Shown in pieces: positions 17,290-20,275 of a DNA stretch of 20,275 nt. This stretch comes from a virus. Position numbers and translations under genes: made by a program. The notes beneath the pieces were generated by a model, which searched no databases, had not been told where the DNA came from, and saw nothing but the letters and a program-made list of their open reading frames with translations. Location: positions 1 through 20,275 of IMG/VR virus record IMGVR_UViG_3300045118_000009; one strand, 5' to 3'. Within the stretch, counting starts at the first letter, position 1. Each line of letters begins with the position of its first letter.

Positions 17290-17334
17290 TTATTTCTTCC
17301 CCTTTTTAGACTTTCTGCCCTTGTGGTAACTCAT
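17290..17334 (-). CDS. 14-residue basic micro-ORF
   Basis: The frame encodes MSYHKGRKSKKGKK and then TAA. It has a strong ribosome binding site (AAAGGAG, 7 bases before the ATG) and ends one base before the ATG of the 66-aa gene. Nine of 14 residues are basic (His, Lys or Arg). It could be a real micro-protein, or a leader whose translation opens the start of the next gene. The ribosome binding site quality and exact coupling argue against chance, but a 14-codon frame cannot be proved from sequence alone. Confidence 0.45.
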   Translation of the reverse strand: MSYHKGRKSKKGKK

Positions 17335-17346
17335 GTTCGTTCTCCT

Positions 17347-17511
17347 TTACTTTTTCCTTATCCAGACCATTTCGGCCATGAGGGTAAATACGCCTGCGGA
17401 AATCCATGTCACCCGTTTCCCATGACTGACGGTCTTCTGTTTTATAAACACGGGCTTCCACGAGTTAGTCCTGCAAAAGTGAAACCAGTCAGGCATTATC
17501 AGTCTTCGCAT
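17347..17511 (-). CDS. Small hypothetical protein, 54 aa
   Basis: I place the start at the ATG at 17511 because GGAGG lies 6 bases upstream; longer versions of this frame would run through the tRNA-like region. The peptide starts MRRLIMPDWFHFCRTNSWKP, has a basic middle (KQKTVSHGKR), and ends with a hydrophobic stretch TWISAGVFTLMAEMVWIRKK. That stretch might touch a membrane but is short for a span. The N-terminal HFCRTNSWKPV resembles small Trp/His/Cys proteins seen in many phage genomes, but the second cysteine pair of those proteins is not present here. It overlaps the end of the upstream frame by 23 bases. Confidence 0.55.
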   Translation of the reverse strand: MRRLIMPDWFHFCRTNSWKPVFIKQKTVSHGKRVTWISAGVFTLMAEMVWIRKK

Positions 17512-17869
17512 ACAGGCCTCCGTTGCAGTCGCAGGGGATATAGTCGTGAACGTTATAATCGGGGTAATTGGTGACGGTCTCGGTGTAGCCGCACCCTCCG
17601 CACTTCTCACAATGGGGTCTGGTGGCGGGGGACGGAGTCGAACCGCCTGTCTCAACCGTATGGGGGTTGCGAGATGCCGTTTCTCTACACCCGCTACGCT
17701 TCCTCTTCCCCTTCTTCACCTCAACCACCTCCCCCTCCTTGCTCTTCTCCAGCAGCACCCTCGCTATATACGCCGGCCCCGTGTTCACTCCGCTTACCGT
17801 TGCCTTACCTACTCCCTGCCCCTTCAAATACTCCCGGTACTCTTCTACGCTCATGTGCCTCGTACTCAT
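17489..17869 (-). CDS. ORF with C-terminal zinc-ribbon, interrupted by a tRNA-like gene
   Basis: The 126-aa frame has three parts. Residues 1-57 (MSTRHMSVEEYREYLKGQ and a basic end KKGKRKRSG) look like a normal phage protein N-terminus. Residues 59-84 (ETASRNPHTVETGGSTPSPA) are the translation of a tRNA-Met-like gene on the same strand and have the look of tRNA read as protein. Residues 87-115 carry CEKCGGCGY and later CDC, a zinc-ribbon-like set with Cys at 87, 90, 113 and 115. The frame stays open throughout. Either the tRNA landed in or joined two gene pieces, or the frame is open by chance and only one end is translated. An internal ATG at 17854 is an alternative start. No strong ribosome binding site is present. 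Confidence 0.5.
   Translation of the reverse strand: MSTRHMSVEEYREYLKGQGVGKATVSGVNTGPAYIARVLLEKSKEGEVVEVKKGKRKRSGCRETASRNPHTVETGGSTPSPATRPHCEKCGGCGYTETVTNYPDYNVHDYIPCDCNGGLYAKTDNA
17620..17694 (-). tRNA. tRNA-Met-like gene (anticodon CAT), imperfect acceptor
   Basis: On the minus strand the 75 bases fold as a tRNA: D arm GAGA-AACGGCA-TCTC with the GG of the D-loop; anticodon arm CAACC-CCCATAC-GGTTG with CAT at the anticodon; a 5-base variable region; T arm GGCGG-TTCGACT-CCGTC with the standard TTCGAnT loop; and an encoded ACCA end. Odd points are C instead of T at position 33 and an acceptor stem that pairs at only four of seven places in the standard register. GCGGG/CCCGC pairs well if shifted by one base, leaving an A-C mismatch at the end as in initiators. 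It may be a diverged phage tRNA or a pseudo-tRNA. Met is read from the anticodon; tRNA-Ile2 cannot be excluded. Confidence 0.6.
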
Positions 17870-17948
17870 AACACTACTATACCACCACCTACAAAATTAT
17901 TCACCTAGACCCGTTTTTAACTCAAAAAATATTGGTGGACATCCTATC

Positions 17949-18458
17949 TTACGTCCTACTCGTTTCGGGGTTTTCCTCTGGGGGGTGGCTCTCGGTCTCA
18001 GGCTCTAACCTGGTCGAAGCTACGGAAACATTAACCAGCCCGGACGGTCCTCCGCCGGCGCCGTCCTCCGATGGTAGCCGATGGATGACCTCCTCGAGCT
18101 GGACGGCCTCCGCCCTGGGGGCAAATCCCGTCCCGGTCATCACCAGGGTGGATGGAGCTGGAGGTAATACCTTAACCGTCCTCTTTGCCCTGACCTGTTT
18201 CGGGATACCGGAGGAGATAACGACCTCAATCGGTTTACCCTTGTCCTTTCGACCTGGTGCAGGCTTGCCAAAGTACAATTCGCAGACCTTATGGGCAAAT
18301 TGTAACCGATGCTTTGCCCAGTCTTGGGTACGCTGGTCAGGCGAGTACTTCCCGGATGTTACCCTCTCCAAGAATGAAATAGACGCTTCCACCGTCCTAA
18401 TCCACGAGCGACAACCCTGCCTACTTATAGCTGATTTTGTGCCTGAGCGAGAAGGCAT
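17949..18458 (-). CDS. Putative terminase small subunit-like protein
   Basis: I chose the ATG at 18458 because GGGAGG lies 9 bases upstream; a TTG at 18467 sits directly against that site and is less likely. The 169-aa protein has, near residues 22-75, TVEASISFLERVTSGKY, then QRTQDWAKHRLQFAHKVCELYFGKP. This helix-turn pattern (repeat of Ala/Leu helices ending in a YGKP-like element) resembles small-terminase-like DNA-binding proteins of metagenomic phages. The C-terminal half is Pro/Gly/Ser-rich and probably disordered (PSEDGAGGGPSG; PETESHPPEENPE). It is the first gene of the leftward operon and precedes terL by about 1 kb, fitting a packaging-initiation role. Without a database search the TerS call is moderate. 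Confidence 0.55.
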   Translation of the reverse strand: MPSRSGTKSAISRQGCRSWIRTVEASISFLERVTSGKYSPDQRTQDWAKHRLQFAHKVCELYFGKPAPGRKDKGKPIEVVISSGIPKQVRAKRTVKVLPPAPSTLVMTGTGFAPRAEAVQLEEVIHRLPSEDGAGGGPSGLVNVSVASTRLEPETESHPPEENPETSRT

Positions 18459-18480
18459 AGGAAACAACCTCCCTCATTAA

Positions 18481-18490
18481 CACGAATAAA
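18481..18490 (-). promoter_or_regulatory. TTTATTCGTG box, minus orientation
   Basis: The minus strand reads TTTATTCGTG here, identical over 10 bases to the plus-strand box at 18812-18821. It lies between the leftward promoter candidate and the first gene of the leftward operon. The inverted matching copies on both sides of the region suggest a shared binding site for a regulator or replication protein. Confidence 0.4.
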
Positions 18491-18515
18491 ACAGGATTAC
18501 GATACTCATGGAAGT

Positions 18516-18545
18516 AGTCTAGGGTAAGTGACGGGATGGAGTCAA
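18516..18545 (-). promoter_or_regulatory. Candidate leftward promoter
   Basis: On the minus strand TTGACT (18545-18540) is followed after 18 bases by TAGACT (18521-18516). They match the -35 and -10 consensus at 5 of 6 and 4 of 6 positions. Transcription would begin near 18509 and enter the TerS-like gene at 18458, whose ribosome binding site is at 18473-18468. The -35 lies three bases from the first inverted TTGTCCGGC box, so a protein bound there could control it. Confidence 0.4.
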
Positions 18546-18547
18546 GC

Positions 18548-18576
18548 GCCGGACAAAAAGCGGACAAGGGGGACAA
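18548..18576 (-). repeat. Three inverted TTGTCC-type boxes
   Basis: Read on the minus strand, TTGTCCGGC (18556-18548), TTGTCCGCT (18567-18559) and TTGTCCCCC (18576-18568) are spaced 9-11 bases apart, near one helical turn. The first is identical to one copy in the plus-strand array at 18709-18717. They face that array across the AT-rich element. Confidence 0.6.
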
Positions 18577-18631
18577 TATATATTAACCATTAAAGTAATA
18601 TATAAGAGAGAGATTGTTAAGAGAGAGATTG
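18577..18631. repeat. AT-rich palindrome followed by 14-bp direct repeat
   Basis: TATATATTA (18577-18585) and TAATATATA (18596-18604) form a perfect 9-bp inverted repeat around a 10-base spacer. Next, TAAGAGAGAGATTG occurs at 18603-18616 and again, perfectly, at 18618-18631, a 15-base period. The segment is much more AT-rich than its surroundings and is suited to strand opening or to DNA bending, though no function can be shown from sequence. Confidence 0.6.
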
Positions 18632-18649
18632 AACACGGCGGAAGTGGTT

Positions 18650-18781
18650 TTGTACGGTTGTACGGTCGCTTGTTCGGTTGTTCGTGATTTGTTCGTAAGC
18701 GTTTTGACTTGTCCGGCGTTGTACGGTGACTTGTACGGTCGGTTTTTGTGCCTAGACCCTTGTTTTGTTGTTTTGTACGGT
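18650..18781 (+). repeat. Iteron-like array, consensus TTGTnCGGT
   Basis: TTGTACGGT occurs exactly at 18650, 18658, 18719, 18731 and 18773. Variants are TTGTTCGGT at 18670, TTGTTCGT at 18678 and 18689, and TTGTCCGGC at 18709. The first two overlap by one base, giving an 8-base tandem step. Nine boxes in 132 bp, all in one orientation, facing three inverted ones at 18548-18576, look like binding sites for a replication initiator or a cooperative regulator. Confidence 0.65.
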
Positions 18782-18811
18782 CAGAATGGCACAGGCGGAG
18801 ATTGATATTAT

Positions 18812-18831
18812 TTTATTCGTGGTTTATTCGT
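18812..18831 (+). repeat. Two TTTATTCGT boxes, plus orientation
   Basis: TTTATTCGT is repeated at 18812-18820 and 18823-18831 with an 11-base step, one helical turn. The first continues with G to match the minus-strand box at 18490-18481 over 10 bases. They lie about 30-50 bases upstream of the rightward -35 element, a usual place for an activator site. Confidence 0.5.
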
Positions 18832-18861
18832 AGAGGTTTTGGGAAATAGTAGCAAGGGGTA

Positions 18862-18890
18862 TTGACAAGTAGCATATTATCTGCTAACCT
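18862..18890 (+). promoter_or_regulatory. Rightward promoter with operator-like palindrome
   Basis: A perfect -35 TTGACA (18862-18867) is followed after 17 bases by TAACCT (18885-18890), a weak -10 with the essential TA and final T. Between them, TAGCA-N7-TGCTA (18870-18886) forms a perfect palindrome filling the spacer and touching the -10. An extra AGTAGCA lies upstream at 18848-18854. The arrangement suggests repression by a dimeric DNA-binding protein. The promoter leads to the gene starting at 18935. Confidence 0.55.
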
Positions 18891-18934
18891 TCCTAATGTA
18901 AGCCCCAACAGGACGGAAAGGAAAGGAGAATACA

Positions 18935-19198
18935 ATGGCAGTCATAATCAAGCGGTACGGCGATATCAGGAGAGGGGATGTTGTGTGGATAGCTGGGTAT
19001 CAATTTAGGGTCACGGGCAAGGTCGAGCGTCACTATAGGGATTGTACGGGTCAGCTTATCCCCTATGCTCTCATCCGCTTTGACTGTGCGTGCACCGACA
19101 ATCCTGTCAACCATCCCCTTAAGGGCACTGGCTACTACAACAACATGAGGGGCGGGGCTTACGATTGGGTGACCATCGAGATTGAGCGAACTATATAG
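18935..19198 (+). CDS. Small early-type phage protein, 87 aa
   Basis: This is the first gene of the rightward operon, with AAAGGAG 6 bases before the ATG. The protein begins MAVIIKRYGDIRRGDVVWI, continues AGYQFRVTGKVERHYRD, and has a second beta-rich half ending DWVTIEIERTI. The RGDVVWIAGYQFRV segment resembles small SH3-like beta-barrel proteins that turn up in phage early regions next to ArdA-like genes. Cys50 and Cys52 form a CAC near FDCACTDN, followed by a Gly/Asn/Tyr-rich loop. No membrane segment or catalytic site is visible. The function is unknown; a host-takeover or DNA-metabolism accessory role is suggested only by its position behind the strongest promoter in the window. Confidence 0.7.
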   Translation: MAVIIKRYGDIRRGDVVWIAGYQFRVTGKVERHYRDCTGQLIPYALIRFDCACTDNPVNHPLKGTGYYNNMRGGAYDWVTIEIERTI

Positions 19199-19206
19199 GG
19201 TATTAA

Positions 19207-19219
19207 GCCCCTAGAGGGC
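19207..19219 (+). promoter_or_regulatory. Short hairpin before the second rightward gene
   Basis: GCCC, CTAGA, GGGC forms a 4-bp G/C stem with a 5-base loop, 9 bases after the stop of the 87-aa gene and just before the AAGGAG of the next. No T-run follows. It belongs to a series of hairpins that precede each gene of this operon. Confidence 0.4.
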
Positions 19220-19235
19220 AGAAAAGGAGCAGAGA

Positions 19236-19589
19236 ATGAACAGCACAGTAGTAACCAACAAGGAGCAATTGTTCTGGGTGCAGGTGGTAACACTAGGCCG
19301 GGCAATTTGGGCGCAGGTACAGGCGGTCGGCCCCAAGGAGTTGGCGAACGAGGCAAAGTCATCTGACTCTACCACCCTTATTGGTTGGGTGGAGAGTACC
19401 GACAACACTCCCGGCGGGGTGTTATTCGAGAAGGTGGTCAGGGATAGTCACCGGCTGGTTCGCCTGCACATGACTGATTATCCCGAATATTTGGCTCTAA
19501 TGGGGAACTTGACCTCCTACACTATGGAAACCATTCAGAAAGCGCAGAGGGATTTACGGAACAACAACCCGCAAATATTCCTCAAGTAG
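19236..19589 (+). CDS. Hypothetical protein, 117 aa
   Basis: The ATG follows AAAGGAG at a suitable distance, 37 bases after the previous gene. The protein begins MNSTVVTNKEQLFWVQVVTL, with an aromatic, mixed N-terminal part. It then has SDSTTLIGWVESTDNTPGGV, a basic segment VVRDSHRLVRLHMTDYPEYL, and a C-terminal amphipathic helix (METIQKAQRDLRNNNPQ). There is no transmembrane span. I do not recognise the family. It is co-oriented with, and probably co-transcribed with, the 87-aa and ArdA-like genes, so an early accessory function is likely. The gap after it contains the hammerhead-like RNA. Confidence 0.65.
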   Translation: MNSTVVTNKEQLFWVQVVTLGRAIWAQVQAVGPKELANEAKSSDSTTLIGWVESTDNTPGGVLFEKVVRDSHRLVRLHMTDYPEYLALMGNLTSYTMETIQKAQRDLRNNNPQIFLK

Positions 19590-19592
19590 TTA

Positions 19593-19653
19593 GCCGATAA
19601 TCGGGGCATCACGCCCCGATTCGTGAGGATTGACCCACTCACGCTGATGAGGC
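19593..19653 (+). ncRNA. Hammerhead-like (type II layout) RNA element
   Basis: Three helices meet at a hammerhead-like core. Stem III is ATCGGGGC/GCCCCGAT with loop ATCAC (19600-19620), followed by a single T (position H17 of an AUU site). Stem I is CGTGAG/CTCACG (19622-19627 with 19638-19643), and its 3' strand is followed at once by the exact CTGATGA core (19644-19650). Stem II is open: GGC (19651-19653) pairs with GCC (19593-19595). The departure is in the third core strand: between GCC and stem III lies GATA, where a canonical hammerhead has GAA, so activity is uncertain. It sits 4 bases after the 117-aa gene stop and upstream of the ArdA-like gene. Confidence 0.45.
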
Positions 19654-19654
19654 A

Positions 19655-19678
19655 GGTCACCTGACCCAGATAGCTGGG
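19655..19678 (+). promoter_or_regulatory. Two mutually exclusive hairpins before the ArdA-like gene
   Basis: GGTCA-CC-TGACC (19655-19666) and CCCAG-ATAG-CTGGG (19665-19678) share two bases at 19665-19666, so they compete to form. They lie between the hammerhead-like element and the ribosome binding site TAGGAG of the next gene. No T-run is present, so a terminator is unlikely; a role in mRNA stability or translation is possible. Confidence 0.35.
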
Positions 19679-19704
19679 CAGGAAAAGAATAGGAGAGTAA
19701 GAGA

Positions 19705-20046
19705 ATGGCAACCAGAGCAATCAGCAACACTGAGGACAAGCTAAACACCGAGGACCTGAGGAAATACGCCGAGGAGCTGGAGGGAACGGAAGACCCGGAC
19801 GAACTCGAGGAACTCAAGGCGCTCACCGACTTGCTGGAGCAGATAGGGGACGAGGATGGGGAGTTAATCAGGGATTCGTGTTTCGTGGAATATGCCCAGG
19901 AGCTAGCCGAGGAAACAGGCGCACTCCCGGAAAAACTGAGCTGGCCGCTGTATAACATTGACTGGCAGGCGGCAGCCCGTGACCTCCAAATGGATTATAC
20001 GGCGGTTGAGTTCGCCGGCGTGACGTATTGGTTTAGAGAGTATTAA
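19705..20046 (+). CDS. ArdA-like antirestriction-type protein (C-terminal region only)
   Basis: The 113-aa protein is strongly acidic. Its N-terminal half is a Glu/Asp-rich helix region (TEDLRKYAEELEGTEDPDEL; ELKALTDLLEQIGDEDGE). From residue 50 on, LIRDSCFVEYAQELAEETGAL, then WPLYNIDWQAAARDL and VEFAGVTYWFREY follow the pattern of the last domain of ArdA proteins (an EYAQELAE helix, a DWxAxARDL helix, a final YWF strand). ArdA mimics DNA and blocks type I restriction enzymes. Full ArdA is about 165 residues, so this is shorter and may be a separate family sharing that end. The ribosome binding site is TAGGAG. A defence-evasion role is inferred from fold resemblance and acidity. Confidence 0.65.
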   Translation: MATRAISNTEDKLNTEDLRKYAEELEGTEDPDELEELKALTDLLEQIGDEDGELIRDSCFVEYAQELAEETGALPEKLSWPLYNIDWQAAARDLQMDYTAVEFAGVTYWFREY

Positions 20047-20053
20047 GTTTCAC

Positions 20054-20080
20054 GCCCTGCGGGTAGATACTACCGGGGGC
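20054..20080 (+). promoter_or_regulatory. Two-part hairpin before the last gene
   Basis: GGTAG-ATA-CTACC (20062-20074) forms a perfect 5-bp inner stem, and GCCC (20054-20057) with GGGC (20077-20080) forms an outer one. It lies directly after the ArdA-like gene and before AGAGGAG. No T-run follows. It resembles the hairpins in the other gaps of this operon. Confidence 0.45.
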
Positions 20081-20097
20081 AAGAGGAGAAAAGAGCA

Positions 20098-20275
20098 ATG
20101 GAGTACACCTACAACAACGATTACCACAACACTGAGTACGTATCTCGAAAATCACCTGAGGAACTTGAGGCAATCACTGAGCGAGTCTGGGCTAGCCGAG
20201 CCACCCCGGCAGACAAGGCGTTTGTCCGCCGGATGCATGATGCGCTGTGTGGCTCCGATACTTGTACCTGTGGCG
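20098..20275 (+). CDS. Small early-type phage protein (C-terminus beyond window)
   Basis: The frame is open from an ATG with AGGAG 9-10 bases upstream to the window end, 59 codons. It begins MEYTYNNDYHNTEYVSRK, continues PEELEAITERVWASRATPADKAF, and reaches RMHDALCGSDTCTCG at the edge. The HNTE start and the closing ALCG-x-CTCG element recall small cysteine-containing proteins common in phage early regions; whether the cysteines bind metal is unknown. It is the fourth gene of the rightward operon. Function is not assigned. Confidence 0.65.
   Translation, partial: MEYTYNNDYHNTEYVSRKSPEELEAITERVWASRATPADKAFVRRMHDALCGSDTCTCG

Larger units (their letters stand above)
18474..18934. other. Divergent control region, candidate replication origin
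   Basis: This 461-bp stretch has no supportable gene. It separates the leftward late operon from the rightward small-gene operon. From left to right it contains a TTTATTCGTG box on the minus strand, a leftward promoter candidate, three inverted TTGTCC boxes, an AT-rich segment with a 9-bp palindrome and a 14-bp direct repeat, an array of TTGTnCG(GT) boxes, two TTTATTCGT boxes on the plus strand, and a rightward promoter with an operator-like palindrome. The combination of iterated boxes next to an AT-rich element is what phage and plasmid origins look like; this is inference. Confidence 0.6.

Noticed and set aside
17870-17948. Internal minus-strand promoter before the tRNA-containing ORF
   Set aside because: TTGAGT and TATAGT-like elements exist, but the spacing does not fit a single good -35/-10 pair.
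17932-18480. Plus-strand 182-codon frame opposite the TerS-like gene
   Set aside because: The minus-strand frame has a GGGAGG site and a recognisable helix pattern; the plus frame has neither and lies antisense.
18670-18700. LexA/SOS-type box from the repeated GTTCG
   Set aside because: The half-sites are all in one direction and do not form GAACnnnnGTTC palindromes; they fit the iteron array better.
18548-18781. CRISPR array
   Set aside because: Repeat units are only 8-9 bases with irregular short spacing; no 25-40 base repeats or unique spacers are present.
18614-18805. Plus-strand 63-codon frame through the iteron array
   Set aside because: It begins at TTG without a ribosome binding site, and its repeated LYG segments are just translation of the TTGTACGGT boxes.

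Overview
The window looks like part of a tailed double-stranded DNA bacteriophage (or prophage) genome. A complete head-morphogenesis block lies on the minus strand, and a small early-type operon lies on the plus strand. No integrase, lysogeny repressor, ribosomal RNA or host housekeeping gene is visible. Base composition is near 50% GC, nearly every gene has an AGGAG-type ribosome binding site, and genes are densely packed with ATGA or TAATG overlaps. The general look of the capsid and polyvalent proteins recalls metagenomic phages of anaerobic Chloroflexota (Dehalococcoidia), but that host guess is weak and rests on memory rather than on a search.

Leftward (minus-strand) late operon, read from about 18.5 kb down to position 1: a TerS-like protein; an ORF that contains a tRNA-Met-like gene inside a zinc-ribbon protein; four very small genes (54, 14, 66 and 41 codons), three of which are easily missed; the large terminase; the portal; a 58-aa protein; a 382-aa proline-rich-headed protein; a giant 2315-aa polyvalent/ejection-type virion protein; an Ala/Glu-rich scaffold; an HK97-like major capsid protein; a 134-aa decoration-like protein; a 458-aa decoration/fibre protein with internal repeats; a 44-aa coiled-coil peptide; and three further structural-type proteins, the last cut by the window edge. 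The order TerS-TerL-portal-minor head-scaffold-capsid-decoration is that of a phage packaging and capsid module. Tail and lysis genes, if present, lie outside the window.

The 460-bp gap at 18.47-18.93 kb separates the two divergent operons. It carries a candidate leftward promoter, three inverted TTGTCC-type boxes, an AT-rich palindrome with a 14-bp direct repeat, about eight TTGTnCG(GT) boxes on the plus strand, TTTATTCGT boxes in both orientations, and a rightward promoter with a perfect TTGACA and a TAGCA-N7-TGCTA palindrome in its spacer. I read it as the control region and possibly the replication origin.

Rightward (plus-strand) operon, from 18.9 kb to the right edge: four small proteins, the third resembling the C-terminal part of ArdA-type antirestriction proteins and the fourth cut by the window end. 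Each intercistronic gap holds a hairpin just before the next ribosome binding site. The gap at 19590-19704 holds a three-way junction with CTGATGA that closely resembles a type II hammerhead ribozyme, with one departure in the core. The most unusual points are this hammerhead-like element, the tRNA nested in an open reading frame, and the iteron-like control region.
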